In this document: one piece after another, positions 1 through 9,285 of the stretch | Numbering within the stretch: position 1 is the first letter of the stretch | Layout: each line of letters starts with the position of its first letter | Assembly: GCA_025927795.1 (NCBI GenBank) | Contig: JAICKT010000002.1 | Location: 1 to 36,518, forward strand | DNA: 36,518 bases | From: Parafilimonas sp. | GTDB taxonomy: Bacteria; Bacteroidota; Bacteroidia; Chitinophagales; Chitinophagaceae | Reading direction: 5' to 3' | Program-made: the position numbers and the translations under genes | Notes under the pieces: model-generated | The model's input: the letters and a program-made list of their open reading frames with translations, nothing else | What the model was told of the DNA's origin: nothing | The model's database searches: none

Positions 1-1503
1 TCAGTGCCCAAAGTTGATGAAATGGATTTTATTTCTGGCAAGCACAAGTATGTTTCAGATATGAAGTTACCGGGGATGCTTTATGGCAAAGTGTTGCGCC
101 CGCCTTCTTACGGAGCAAAGCTTATCGAAGCAGACCTGTCAAAAGCAAAGAATATACCTGGTGCAATTGTGGTGAAAGATGGAGACTTTGTGGGAGTGGC
201 TGCACCTGATATAAGAACCGCTACAAGCGCTTTGCTGTCTATTGATGCCAAATGGGAAGAGCGTAATGACCATCCATCCAACGAAAATATTTTTGAATAC
301 TTACTGAAGAATACTTCGGAAGAAAAAAATGAAAGAGACCAGGGCACAACCACCGGCAACGTGGAAAGCGGGTTATCTGAAGCGGCATTCAAATATTCCA
401 ATACTTACAACATCAATTACATAGCACATGTACCGCTTGAGCCGCGAGCTGCAGTGGCGCAATGGGCTGATGGAAAGCTTGCGGTGTGGACAGGAACACA
501 AAGACCGTTTGGTGTTCAGCAGGAACTGGCTGAAACATTCAGGTTAAATAAAGAAAAGGTGAGGGTGATAATGCCGGATACAGGCTCCGGGTATGGAGGA
601 AAACATAGCGGTGAAGCGGCGATAGAAGCTGCACGACTGGCGCAGGAAGCGAAGGCGCCCGTGAAAGTTGTATGGACAAGAGAGGAAGAATTTACATGGG
701 CATACTTTAGACCAGGCGGTGTGATAAAAGTGGATGCAGGCGTGAATAAAGATGGTACCATCACTGCATGGAAATTTACTAATTATAATTCAGGTGGTGC
801 AGGGCTCGACACACAATACAAAGTAAGCAACAAAAAAATAGTACATGTACCATGCAACACGCCGTTAAGACAAGGTTCTTACCGGGGGCTTGCATCTACA
901 GCCAATGTATTTGCAAGGGAATGCAGCATGGGTGACCTTGCCCGTTTAATTGGCATGGACCAACTTGATTTCCGCCTAAAAAATTTAGACGATGACCGGT
1001 TTATTGCGGTTTTGCAGGCAGCTGCGAAAGCTTTTGGCTGGAGTAAATCGAAAACTGCCGGTCATGGTTATGGCATTGCGGGCGGGTTTGAAAAAGGCGG
1101 TCATGTGGGCACCTGTGCTGAAGTGATGGTGACGAGTGATAAAGAAGTGAAGGTGCTTCGTGTAACGCAGGCATTTGAATGCGGCGCTATTGTAAACCCG
1201 CATCATTTAGAGAACCAGCTAACGGGTGCTATAATTATGGGTCTTGGCGGTGCTTTATTTGAAGCGGTTCAGTTTGCTAATGGTAAAATTTTAAACGCCG
1301 GTCTTTCAGCATACAGGGTGCCGCGTTTTAATGATATACCCAAAATTGAAGTGATTTTAATAGATCGCAAAGATTTGCCTTCTGCCGGTGCAGGCGAGGC
1401 AGGAATTATTGGTGTTGCACCTGCCATACGTAATGCCATTCTTGATGTTGCTGGAACAGCATTCAATACTTTGCCCATGTTGCCAAACGGAGTGTTATCT
1501 TAA
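1..1503 (+). CDS. Molybdenum hydroxylase (xanthine dehydrogenase family) molybdopterin-binding subunit, 5' truncated
   Basis: The C-terminal 500 residues of a molybdopterin-binding large subunit of the xanthine dehydrogenase / aldehyde oxidase / isoquinoline 1-oxidoreductase family, which hydroxylates aldehydes or N-heterocycles. The reading frame is open from base 1, so the GTG at base 4 is not a credible start and the gene begins outside the window. Visible marks are the family opening (VDEMDFISGKHKY followed by LPGMLYGKVLRPP), a Gly-rich cofactor loop (DTGSGYGGKH), a second cofactor segment (RQGSYRGLAS), and GEAG about 36 residues before the end, the usual position of the catalytic Glu. 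The partner 2Fe-2S subunit, normally adjacent, would lie upstream. The gene is visibly more GC-rich than its neighbours: row 421-480 has 34 G+C of 60 against 22 of 60 in row 5101-5160. The substrate cannot be read from this fragment. Confidence 0.9.
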   Translation, partial: SVPKVDEMDFISGKHKYVSDMKLPGMLYGKVLRPPSYGAKLIEADLSKAKNIPGAIVVKDGDFVGVAAPDIRTATSALLSIDAKWEERNDHPSNENIFEYLLKNTSEEKNERDQGTTTGNVESGLSEAAFKYSNTYNINYIAHVPLEPRAAVAQWADGKLAVWTGTQRPFGVQQELAETFRLNKEKVRVIMPDTGSGYGGKHSGEAAIEAARLAQEAKAPVKVVWTREEEFTWAYFRPGGVIKVDAGVNKDGTITAWKFTNYNSGGAGLDTQYKVSNKKIVHVPCNTPLRQGSYRGLASTANVFARECSMGDLARLIGMDQLDFRLKNLDDDRFIAVLQAAAKAFGWSKSKTAGHGYGIAGGFEKGGHVGTCAEVMVTSDKEVKVLRVTQAFECGAIVNPHHLENQLTGAIIMGLGGALFEAVQFANGKILNAGLSAYRVPRFNDIPKIEVILIDRKDLPSAGAGEAGIIGVAPAIRNAILDVAGTAFNTLPMLPNGVLS

Positions 1504-1810
1504 ATGGTTTGAAAAATATGAGAACGTTTTCTTGATTACTACATGTCATACAATTCAACAATAGCAACTGCGCTGTCTTTTTGTTGATGCAATGTTGTGG
1601 TTGAGTTGCTATTACAATTTATAAATTTTAAAAATTATTTCATCCATCTTGTTTGATAAGCGAAAACTGCTTATAATAACAGCTCTCATTCTGCTTAATA
1701 ATTGGCAACACGAGGCTTAACTGTAAGCTGTAATTTTCGGACACAATGCAAATCAACACCTAATCGAACAATAATTTCATCAGTACAATTTATCCAAGTT
1801 AAGCAAGGCT
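1504..1810. other. Gene-free convergent spacer with a long-loop inverted repeat
   Basis: A 307-base spacer between the molybdenum hydroxylase gene and the converging ABC permease gene. No open frame with coding character was seen. It holds one 10-base perfect inverted repeat (AATAGCAACT at 1560-1569 against AGTTGCTATT at 1614-1623) with a 44-base interval. The loop is too long for an ordinary terminator. Nothing else is supported here. Confidence 0.5.
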
Positions 1811-4177
1811 TTACTCTGTTCTTAAACTTTTCGCAGGATTTGTAACAGCAGCTCTTATTGCCTGGAAGCTTACAGTAATAAGTGCAATGAATATTGCAAG
1901 CAATCCCGCAAGAATAAATATTACCGGATCTAAATGCACACGATATTCTTTATAATCCTGCAGCCAGCTATTCATTATCCATCCGCTAAGCGGGAATGCA
2001 ATAAGACAAGAGATTATAACAAGTATTATAAATTCTTTCGACAATAAACCTGCAAGCCCGCTTGTTGATGCACCCAATACTTTTCTGATACCAATTTCCC
2101 TTGTTCTTTTTTCCGCTGTGTATGCTGATAAGCCAAATAATCCAAGACAAGAAATTACAATAGCAAGCACTGCAAATACACCTGCTAATTTGCTAATGAG
2201 AGTTTCTGTTTTAAACAATTGATTAAACTGCTCATCAACAAAATTAAATTCAATTGGATAGCCGGGGTTATCTGCTTTAACTACAGATTCGATTTTTGCC
2301 AAAGCTGATTTTATATCTGCATTTTGTTTAAGACGAACGTTTAAAAAATTTACGTTCGTTGTATCAGAATATATAATAAGCGGAGCAGCCGGCGCATACA
2401 TTGAGTTATAAATAAAATCATTTATCACACCAACAATCGTATATTTTTCTTTGCCATCATTGCGTGTAATAAAACTGCCAACAACATCTTTTTTGCGAAG
2501 AAATTTTGCAAGCGCTTCGTTAATGATAATATTATTACTGTCTGATTTTATATCAGCATAAAAATCTCTGCCGCTTTTTAAATGCATGCCCATTGTTGAA
2601 ATATATTCCGGGCTTACACCTTCAACCGTTATCAGTATTTGCTTTTTTGGATCTTTGCCCGGCCATGCAAAATCTCCTGTATTGCTTCCTAATTGCAAAA
2701 CATAATCATTACTTAAACTTGCACTTTGCACTATACCGGTTTGTACTAAATCATTTTTTATTACGCCGAAATTCTGCTTCATATTTCCATTTAGAGCAGT
2801 ATAAACAAGCCCCTGTTTATCGTAACCAAGGTCCCTGCTTTTTACGTGTTGTATTTGCTGGTATATAATTATTGTGCTGATGATAAGCGTAACCGAAATA
2901 GTAAACTGCAGCACAACCAATCCTTTTCTTATAAAACCTGCACTGCCCGATTTTAATTTTAATCCTTTTAAAACAGCGATAGGGTTAAATGAAGAAAGAT
3001 AAAATGCAGGATAACTGCCCGCAATTAATCCGCATAAAACGGTAATCAATAATAATGCGCTGATATGAGATGGTTGAAAAATATTAAGCGTTAATTGTTT
3101 TTCAACAAGTGTATTAAATGCAGGTAAACAAAGAAGAATTATAATAATGGCAAACAACGTTGAAAGCAGCGACATAAATAATGCCTCACCAATAAACTGC
3201 ATAATTAATTTTCCCTTTGCAGCACCTAAAACTTTTCTAACGCCAACTTCTCTTGCACGTTGTTCTGAGCGTGCTGTAGCAAGATTCATAAAATTGATGC
3301 AGGCAATAATTAAAATTATCCATGCAATTAAACTAAACAGGTTTACATATTTTATTCTGCCTTCTTTTTCTTTTCCGTTTGTGTCAAAATTATTCCAGAG
3401 GCGCCAGCGATTCATAGGATAAATTGACATTCTTGCACTTGCATCACTCATCTTTGTTTGAATATAACCATACAATTTTTTATTGATGGAAGCAATGTTT
3501 GCATTCGGTTCTGTTTCTACGTAAGTAATAGTTCCATTGGTTCCCCATTCTTTCAGCCAGGTATTTTCATTTTCATAAATTTTAAAAGGTGCAAGCCAGT
3601 CAAATTTGAATGAAACATTTTTTGGAAGGTCTTTTATAACACCTGTAATTATATAATCCTGTTTGTTATTTACTTTAAGTGATTTGCCGATAACATCTGT
3701 TGTACCGAAAAACTTTTTCGCCATTGTTTCATTCACCACCAAAGAATACAACTGATTAAATGCAGTTGAGGCATTGCCTTTTATAAACTGTAATTGAAAC
3801 ATTTTTAAAAATGGTTCATCAACATAATTACCCTGGTCATAAATATTTTTATCCTGATAAGAAAAAAGTAATTGATTGCCCCACGTACAACGTGCTGTAT
3901 TTTTTATTCCGGGAATTTCTGCTTTTATTCCCTGCGCCATCGGGCCGGGCGTTGCATCAAACGTAAAGGTTGTACCGTCGTAAGTTTGCTGGTCTTTTAC
4001 GTTGTATAAATTATTGCGGTTGCTGAAATAATGATTATAGGTTAATTCATCTTCCACCCATAAAAAAATTAAAGCGGCGCATGCAATGCCAACAGCTAAA
4101 CCAAAAATGTTTAAGAAGCTGTAAGTTTTATTTTTCCAGAGATTGCGGAAAGTGGTTTTGAAATAATTGCGAAACAT
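1811..4177 (-). CDS. ABC transporter permease, FtsX/MacB type (788 aa)
   Basis: Inner-membrane permease of the large Bacteroidota MacB-like family, with two FtsX modules in one chain. The start is a short cytoplasmic segment (FRNLWKNKTYSFLNIFGLA) and a first membrane helix at about residues 21-41. A periplasmic MacB core domain of some 240 residues follows. The first FtsX helix set begins near residue 280 (LFSLIAWIILIIACINF) and is followed by the coupling-helix motif RAREVGVRKVLGA near 307-319. After a second periplasmic domain, the C-terminal FtsX set carries the matching motif RTREIGIRKVLGAS. Such proteins usually work with a separate LolD/MacB-type ATPase, but none is encoded next to it, so the partner must be elsewhere. 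The substrate is unknown; efflux or lipoprotein/peptide handling is inferred from the family only. Confidence 0.88.
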   Translation of the reverse strand: MFRNYFKTTFRNLWKNKTYSFLNIFGLAVGIACAALIFLWVEDELTYNHYFSNRNNLYNVKDQQTYDGTTFTFDATPGPMAQGIKAEIPGIKNTARCTWGNQLLFSYQDKNIYDQGNYVDEPFLKMFQLQFIKGNASTAFNQLYSLVVNETMAKKFFGTTDVIGKSLKVNNKQDYIITGVIKDLPKNVSFKFDWLAPFKIYENENTWLKEWGTNGTITYVETEPNANIASINKKLYGYIQTKMSDASARMSIYPMNRWRLWNNFDTNGKEKEGRIKYVNLFSLIAWIILIIACINFMNLATARSEQRAREVGVRKVLGAAKGKLIMQFIGEALFMSLLSTLFAIIIILLCLPAFNTLVEKQLTLNIFQPSHISALLLITVLCGLIAGSYPAFYLSSFNPIAVLKGLKLKSGSAGFIRKGLVVLQFTISVTLIISTIIIYQQIQHVKSRDLGYDKQGLVYTALNGNMKQNFGVIKNDLVQTGIVQSASLSNDYVLQLGSNTGDFAWPGKDPKKQILITVEGVSPEYISTMGMHLKSGRDFYADIKSDSNNIIINEALAKFLRKKDVVGSFITRNDGKEKYTIVGVINDFIYNSMYAPAAPLIIYSDTTNVNFLNVRLKQNADIKSALAKIESVVKADNPGYPIEFNFVDEQFNQLFKTETLISKLAGVFAVLAIVISCLGLFGLSAYTAEKRTREIGIRKVLGASTSGLAGLLSKEFIILVIISCLIAFPLSGWIMNSWLQDYKEYRVHLDPVIFILAGLLAIFIALITVSFQAIRAAVTNPAKSLRTE

Positions 4178-4452
4178 AAAGAAAGTTATGTTTTAAGTTT
4201 TAAGTTTTGTGTATGTGATTTTGCAGTCACTCTTAAATTTCTCCAATGGTTATGCCAGCAGGTAAATGCTTTAACAATAACGATTTAGCAAATTAATAAA
4301 TAATAAAGTGTTCGATAGCGAACAGTGATTGTGCAGTGGCGCACATAAGTGTAAAACTATTTAGTTTGTATATTTAAAAGATATTTTCGTATGCAATTAA
4401 ATATTGATTAAAATATTATTTAAATATGCATGCATAAAATCAAAACTTGTAA

Positions 4453-5793
4453 ATGACGCTTGTTGAGTACAATAACGCTTACTGGGCTTTTTGGAAAAAA
4501 ATATTGTTTCGTTTCTTTTTTATTTACCTGGTTTTACAGGCAACACCATGGATGTGGCTGGATAATATTCCGGGCGTTTATTTTATTACAAGAAATTATA
4601 AATATTTTATTGATTGGATAGTTCGTGCTGCGAACGCAAAAATTTTTCACGTAGAAAAAACCCTGGTGCATAATTCAACCAGCAGTGATGGTTCATGGAA
4701 TTGGGCTGCACAATGGCTGTATACTTCTGTTGCATTGTGTGGTTGCACAATATGGTCGTTGATTGAACGCAAAAAAAACAACTACATCAAATTAAATTAC
4801 TGGCTATGCCTTATTGTTCGTTACTATCTTGTTCTTGTATCTTTTGAATATGGCTTGGTAAAAATCTTTCTGCGGCAAATGCCATTTCCCAGCCAGAGCC
4901 AGATGGCAACACCATTAGGAGATTTAATGCCTATGCGGCTGGCGTGGATGTTTATAGGTTATTCAAAAACTTATGAAGCATTTGCAGGCTTTATAGAAAT
5001 CTCGATTGGTGTATTGCTGCTCTTTAGAAAAACTGCAACGCTTGGCGCGTTACTTGCGCTTGCGGTTTACATTAATGTTGCAGTAATAAATCTTAGTTAT
5101 GATGTGCCTGTAAAACTTTTTTCAATTAACGTGGTGGCATGTTGCCTGTATTTATTGTTGAATGATGTAAACAGGATTCTTTGCTTTTTTGTTTTCAATA
5201 AACCTGCTGCGCGCTGCAGCATTTTCTATTTTTCTTACTCAAAAAAATGGATGCACAATTCAAGATATATTTTGAAAACCCTTTTTATTATCGCTGCATT
5301 TATAATACCTTTTTACAGATATTGGCAATTAAAATATGGCCATCATATATCTTCAGTTGCAGCTAAACCCAATCCGCCTGACCCGATAAAACCGGGAATT
5401 TATGACGTAGTTGTTTTTAAAGTGAATAAAGATTCACTGCCCATATTATCATCAGATTCTTTACGCTGGCAGGATGTAATTTTTGAACATGGACCACACT
5501 CAGGAAGCATTAAAACCACAGACACGATATTCAGGCAGCGATACAGGCGTGGTTATTTTCAATATGAAACCAATGCAGCGCAACACATCATCAACTTTAG
5601 AAAATTACCAACCGACAGTGCCATGAGCAAAGCAATTATTTTATCGATGCACTATGAAATTCCTAACGACAGCACTATACAACTTTGGGGGAAGAAAAAC
5701 AATGATTCATTGTATGTATTATTGAAAAGAAGCAATCGTCATTTTCAATTAGGCGAAAAACAATTTCACTGGTTGAGTGATTATAGCCAGTAA
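4453..5793 (+). CDS. DoxX-like multi-pass membrane protein with C-terminal soluble domain (446 aa)
   Basis: An integral membrane protein resembling the DoxX-like families. The N-terminal 270 residues contain hydrophobic segments at about 15-35, 85-103, 117-138, 172-192, 195-215 and 220-240, including the DoxX-typical run of a helix ending in LLLFRKTATLGALLALAV. A further helix near 275-293 leads into a Pro-rich linker (KPNPPDPIKPG) and a C-terminal domain of about 140 residues, rich in aromatic and beta-forming residues (IYDVVVF, RGYFQYE, IQLWGKKNNDSLYVLLK). The ATG at 4453 is the first in frame. It stands alone, divergent from the permease gene and convergent with glpK (30-base spacer). The function of the tail domain is not recognised; a redox or quinone-linked role is only a guess from DoxX. 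Confidence 0.65.
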   Translation: MTLVEYNNAYWAFWKKILFRFFFIYLVLQATPWMWLDNIPGVYFITRNYKYFIDWIVRAANAKIFHVEKTLVHNSTSSDGSWNWAAQWLYTSVALCGCTIWSLIERKKNNYIKLNYWLCLIVRYYLVLVSFEYGLVKIFLRQMPFPSQSQMATPLGDLMPMRLAWMFIGYSKTYEAFAGFIEISIGVLLLFRKTATLGALLALAVYINVAVINLSYDVPVKLFSINVVACCLYLLLNDVNRILCFFVFNKPAARCSIFYFSYSKKWMHNSRYILKTLFIIAAFIIPFYRYWQLKYGHHISSVAAKPNPPDPIKPGIYDVVVFKVNKDSLPILSSDSLRWQDVIFEHGPHSGSIKTTDTIFRQRYRRGYFQYETNAAQHIINFRKLPTDSAMSKAIILSMHYEIPNDSTIQLWGKKNNDSLYVLLKRSNRHFQLGEKQFHWLSDYSQ

Positions 5794-5823
5794 AAAGTCA
5801 GAGTATTAAGAATTCATTATTCG

Positions 5824-7314
5824 CTACTCATTGCTCCAGCTTTGAGCTGCTTTAATTGCCCGTTTCCATCCTTTAATTAATAATGAACTTTGCGATGATT
5901 CCATTTGTGGTTCAAATATTTTTTCAACTTGCCATTGATTAGAAATTTCATCCATATTTTTCCAGTAGCCAACTGCAAGACCAGCAAGATAAGCTGCGCC
6001 CAACGCTGTTGTTTCTGTAATCTTCGGGCGTATAACTTTTGTGTTTAGTATATCGCTTTGAAATTGCATTAAAAAACTATTAATAGTTGCGCCGCCATCA
6101 ACCCGCAATTCTTTTACTTCAATATTAGCATCGGCCTGCATTGCATTAATTACATCCATGGTTTGATAGGCGATACTTTCCAAGGCAGCTCTTGCAATAT
6201 GCACATTTGTTGTGCCGCGTGTTATGCCAACTATCATTCCTCTTGCATGTTGGTTCCAGTAAGGCGCACCTAAACCTGCAAAAGCAGGAACAAAATATAC
6301 ACCCTCATTTGTTGTTGCATCTTTTGAAAGTTTTTCTACATCAGCAGAATTTTGTATGATATGTAATCCATCGCGCAGCCATTGCACAACAGCGCCTGCA
6401 ATAAACACACTGCCTTCCAGCGCATAAAAAGTTTTATTATTTATTTGCCATGCAATAGTTGTCAATAAATTGTTTTTTGAAATAACCGGTTGCTCGCCTG
6501 TATTCATCAGCATAAAACAACCGGTGCCGTAAGTATTTTTTATCATGCCGGGTAGTGTGCACATTTGTCCGAACAATGCAGCTTGTTGATCTCCTGCAAT
6601 ACCTGCAACAGGAATATTTTTAGCTGATAAAATGTTTTCTGTATATCCATAAATTTCACTGCTGCTTTTTACCTGCGGCAAAATTGATTTCGGAATATCA
6701 AACAGCGTAAGCAGTTCATCATCCCATTGCAATGAATGAATATTAAACAACATAGTTCGCGATGCATTCGTAACATCTGTTGCATGCACTTTTCCCTGCG
6801 TGAGATTCCACAACAACCAGCTATCTATCGTACCAAAACACAATTCATTTTTATTTGCTTTATCTCTTGCACCATCAACGTTATCTAAAATCCATTTTAG
6901 TTTTGTTGCAGAAAAATATGCATCAATTACCAAACCTGTTTTTTGTTGTATGATTGATGCGTAATTTTTTTTCAGTTCGTCGCAATAAGATGCTGTTCTT
7001 CTATCCTGCCATACAATTGCATTATATAAAGGTGTTCCGGTTTTTTTATCCCATACAACTGTTGTTTCCCTTTGATTGGTTATACCAATCGCTGCAACAT
7101 CATTTACCGTTAAACCTGCTTTTGTAATAGCTTCTGCAGCGGTACCTAATTGAGTACTCCATATTTCCAATGCATCATGTTCAACCCAACCCGGCTTAGG
7201 AAAAATTTGTGTAAACTCTTTTTGTGCAACAGAAACAATATTTCCTTTTTCATTAAAAATAATAGAACGTGAACTGGTTGTTCCCTGGTCGAACGATAAA
7301 ATATATTGTGACAT
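5824..7314 (-). CDS. glpK: Glycerol kinase
   Basis: Cytoplasmic FGGY-family kinase that converts glycerol and ATP to sn-glycerol 3-phosphate. The 496-residue length matches the family. Visible marks are the phosphate-binding opening ILSFDQGTTSSRSIIF, the glycerol-site segments VGITNQRETTVVWD-like (AAIGITNQRETTVVWD) and NAIVWQDRRT, the GDQQAALFGQ region, and the C-terminal ATP-site motif RVDGGATINSFLMQFQSD. I place the start at the ATG at 7314, giving MSQYILSFDQ; a TTG two codons upstream is in frame but less likely. No glycerol facilitator or glycerol-3-phosphate dehydrogenase gene is adjacent, so glycerol uptake and oxidation are encoded elsewhere. It converges with the DoxX-like gene at 4453-5793. 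Confidence 0.97.
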   Translation of the reverse strand: MSQYILSFDQGTTSSRSIIFNEKGNIVSVAQKEFTQIFPKPGWVEHDALEIWSTQLGTAAEAITKAGLTVNDVAAIGITNQRETTVVWDKKTGTPLYNAIVWQDRRTASYCDELKKNYASIIQQKTGLVIDAYFSATKLKWILDNVDGARDKANKNELCFGTIDSWLLWNLTQGKVHATDVTNASRTMLFNIHSLQWDDELLTLFDIPKSILPQVKSSSEIYGYTENILSAKNIPVAGIAGDQQAALFGQMCTLPGMIKNTYGTGCFMLMNTGEQPVISKNNLLTTIAWQINNKTFYALEGSVFIAGAVVQWLRDGLHIIQNSADVEKLSKDATTNEGVYFVPAFAGLGAPYWNQHARGMIVGITRGTTNVHIARAALESIAYQTMDVINAMQADANIEVKELRVDGGATINSFLMQFQSDILNTKVIRPKITETTALGAAYLAGLAVGYWKNMDEISNQWQVEKIFEPQMESSQSSLLIKGWKRAIKAAQSWSNE

Positions 7315-7408
7315 TAGCAATAGTTTTTTTCAAAATAAAAATAAATTGAGAAGTTTTGTCCAGTTTATTTTTCTCTGCTTGTAATAAGCATAACTAAAAA
7401 TTTATAAC

Positions 7409-7768
7409 ATGAAAGAGTTTGTATTAATTTTCAGAACAACACCCAATCCCGATTTTAAACCATCAGCCGAACAACAGCAAGAAATGATGACAAGTTGGAT
7501 GAACTGGATGGGCAGTATTGCCGCACAAAATAAATTAGCGAGTAATGGCAGCAGGCTGGGCATTGCCAATTCAAAAGTTGTGAAGTCGCGCAATGTTGTT
7601 ACAGACGGACCTTACACAGAAATTAAAGAATTTATTAACGGCTTTATTATTGTTAGAACAAACACCGTTGATGAAGCAGTTGAAATTGCAAAAGAATGCC
7701 CGATGGTAACAGGCGGGGGCGGAAGTGTGGAAGTAAGAGCGGCTGTTGCTCCTGAAGACAACAGTTAA
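7409..7768 (+). CDS. YCII-related (DGPF) domain protein
   Basis: A 119-residue soluble protein of the YCII/DGPF family, small dimeric alpha-beta barrel proteins of mostly unknown activity. The family hallmark DGPYTEIKEFINGFIIV is present in the middle, after an N-terminal strand (KEFVLIFRTTPNP), and the usual acidic helix (VDEAVEIAKECP) follows, ending in a Gly-rich turn and strand (GGGGSVEVRA). In other bacteria DGPF proteins are often near ECF sigma factor genes; none is visible here. The gene is followed by a strong intrinsic terminator, so it is probably transcribed alone. A second, more typical YCII protein is encoded at 12190-12486. Confidence 0.88.
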   Translation: MKEFVLIFRTTPNPDFKPSAEQQQEMMTSWMNWMGSIAAQNKLASNGSRLGIANSKVVKSRNVVTDGPYTEIKEFINGFIIVRTNTVDEAVEIAKECPMVTGGGGSVEVRAAVAPEDNS

Positions 7769-7779
7769 TTGCATTACAT

Positions 7780-7820
7780 AAGCAGCAACTGTTTTTATAA
7801 GCAGTTGCTGCTTGTTTTTT
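7780..7820 (+). terminator. Rho-independent terminator after the YCII gene
   Basis: A perfect 12-base stem (AAGCAGCAACTG at 7780-7791, CAGTTGCTGCTT at 7802-7813) with a 10-base loop, followed by GTTTTTT. It begins 12 bases after the YCII stop codon and points the same way. Confidence 0.9.
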
Positions 7821-8120
7821 AGCGAATAAAGAACAGCGAATAGTATTGAAGATGTAAACGCAATTTTATTTTTAATTAACGTAATTGAATGAAATTTTTT
7901 TTGAGCAGTTGCGTTTATTCATATCATGATTGCCATAGAAAAATTTGAAGATGATAACACTTTACAACTACCTTTAGTAATAGCTGATTTAATTGTGCAA
8001 CTTCATCTAAGCTAACCGCGATTCCCGCTTTCTATTTATACTTTGTTTCGCTGTGTTTTAAAATATGTTGTATGTTGCAAGCAGTAACAACATAAACTTC
8101 ATTAAACAATATTGCCAGTT
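7821..8120. other. Leader/spacer before the DUF1080 gene; no firm gene
   Basis: A 300-base AT-rich stretch. It contains a 29-codon frame at 7926-8015 (MIAIEKFEDDNTLQLPLVIA...) with no visible ribosome-binding site, which I do not call as a gene. A short hairpin (TATGTTGT at 8064-8071, ACAACATA at 8087-8094) lies 26 bases before the DUF1080 start codon and could be part of its leader. TATACTTTG at about 8036-8044 resembles a Bacteroidota -7 box but has one extra base. Confidence 0.4.
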
Positions 8121-8945
8121 ATGAACAAAAAGATTTTTCTTATCGCCTGCTGTTTTTTTTGTTTTTATATTCTTAAAGCTCAAACAGAAGCGGATACTGC
8201 AACCATGTATCCAGGCTTGCAATATAGAGGCGACACAACAAAACCGGAAGCAACAGAATTTTACAGACCAGTTCCGCCGATTGTAACACCTGGCGCAACG
8301 CCACAAGATGCGCCTTCTGATGCAGTGATTTTATTTAATGGAAAAAGTTTGGATGCATGGGAATCTGCAAACGATACAACAAAGCCTGCTGACTGGATAA
8401 TTGATAACGGAGAACTTACCGTAAACAAAAAAGGTGGTGGAAGTATTCAGACAAAACAACATTTTTTAGATTATCAATTACATCTTGAATGGAAAGAACC
8501 AATAGATATTGAAGGCAAAGGACAAGCGCGTGGTAACAGCGGTGTGTTTCTTGCTTCAACAGGTAAAGGCGATGCGGGTTATGAAGTGCAAATTTTGGAT
8601 TGTTACAACAACACAACATATGTAAACGGCCAAACTGCTGCTGTTTATAAACAAGGAATTCCATTAGCAAATGCCTGTAAAAAACCAGGCGAATGGCAAA
8701 CGTATGACATCATTTGGACGGCTCCGCGTTTTGACGCAAATGGTAACTTAACCGACTCTGCAAAAGTTACTGTTTTACATAACGGCGTGCTTGTACAAAA
8801 TGATTTTCATTTAAGAGGTGTTACAAGATATATTGGATTGCCATATTATAAGGCACATGGTGCAACTTCAATTAAGTTACAATCACATGGTGATCCAAGC
8901 AAGCCAATAAGTTTTAGAAATATTTGGGTAAGAGCTTTGGATTAA
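8121..8945 (+). CDS. Secreted DUF1080 (3-keto-disaccharide hydrolase-like) protein
   Basis: A secreted protein of the DUF1080 family, a concanavalin-like beta-sandwich found with carbohydrate-active genes; some members are now described as 3-keto-disaccharide hydrolases/lyases. The start is the ATG at 8121, giving MNKKIFLIAC and a hydrophobic signal peptide ending in LKAQ near residue 20; the TTG three codons upstream only lengthens the positive end. Domain marks are VILFNGKSLDAWES near the start of the domain, DWIIDNGELTV, the strand LHLEWKEP, RGNSGVFL, YEVQILDCYNNTTY and QTYDIIWTAPRFD, ending in ISFRNIWVRAL. It is a complete 274-residue single-domain member. A terminator-like hairpin follows directly, so it is likely monocistronic. 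The exact substrate cannot be read from the sequence. Confidence 0.9.
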   Translation: MNKKIFLIACCFFCFYILKAQTEADTATMYPGLQYRGDTTKPEATEFYRPVPPIVTPGATPQDAPSDAVILFNGKSLDAWESANDTTKPADWIIDNGELTVNKKGGGSIQTKQHFLDYQLHLEWKEPIDIEGKGQARGNSGVFLASTGKGDAGYEVQILDCYNNTTYVNGQTAAVYKQGIPLANACKKPGEWQTYDIIWTAPRFDANGNLTDSAKVTVLHNGVLVQNDFHLRGVTRYIGLPYYKAHGATSIKLQSHGDPSKPISFRNIWVRALD

Positions 8946-8962
8946 AACAATATATAATTATG

Positions 8963-9006
8963 AAAGTGGGAAGTGAATTTTGCATTTGCTTCTCACTTTA
9001 TTTTTA
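8963..9006 (+). terminator. Intrinsic terminator after the DUF1080 gene
   Basis: An 11-base stem with one G-T pair (AAAGTGGGAAG at 8963-8973, CTTCTCACTTT at 8989-8999) followed by ATTTTTA, 18 bases after the DUF1080 stop codon. Confidence 0.75.
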
Positions 9007-9035
9007 AACGCAGTTGATGCAGCATCACATGCAAT

Positions 9036-9209
9036 TTAAAAAGCGCGAACAATGTGATGTAAAAAATTGAAGTAACTGAGTTCAGAACTGGCAATAATTT
9101 CTTCCGAAAGTTTCGCCTGGATTATTAAATATCTTAAAGCTGCAAAATCAATATCATTACATAAAATGTGAAATACATCTCCGTTTAAATTTTTTACGCT
9201 GAAAGTTTT
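9036..9209 (-). pseudogene. Possible remnant of an unrecognised gene (57 codons, no start codon)
   Basis: The gene-free stretch 8946-9285 contains a stop-to-stop frame on the minus strand that reads like protein rather than random translation: NLNGDVFHILCNDIDFAALR, then YLIIQAKLSEEIIASSELSY and FNFLHHIVRAF. It shows an alternation of hydrophobic and charged residues compatible with helices. There is no ATG, GTG or TTG in frame and an in-frame TAA precedes it at 9210-9212. I do not recognise a family. It could be a decayed gene end left between the DUF1080 and beta-lactamase-fold genes, or chance. The rest of the stretch (9210-9285) shows nothing. Confidence 0.2.
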
Positions 9210-9285
9210 TTATAGATGAGGAAGATACAGTTGCTGATGTTGACAAATAAACAACTAAGAGGTACCAACATTAAAATTCATTTGC

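Noticed and set aside
4365..4389. Promoter TTTG plus TATTTTCG upstream of the DoxX-like gene
   Set aside because: The spacing of 13 bases is too short and the -7 box has a mismatch.
7926..8015. A 29-codon small gene (MIAIEKFEDDNTLQL...)
   Set aside because: Too short to support without conservation; no start signal visible. Kept only as a note in the spacer entry.
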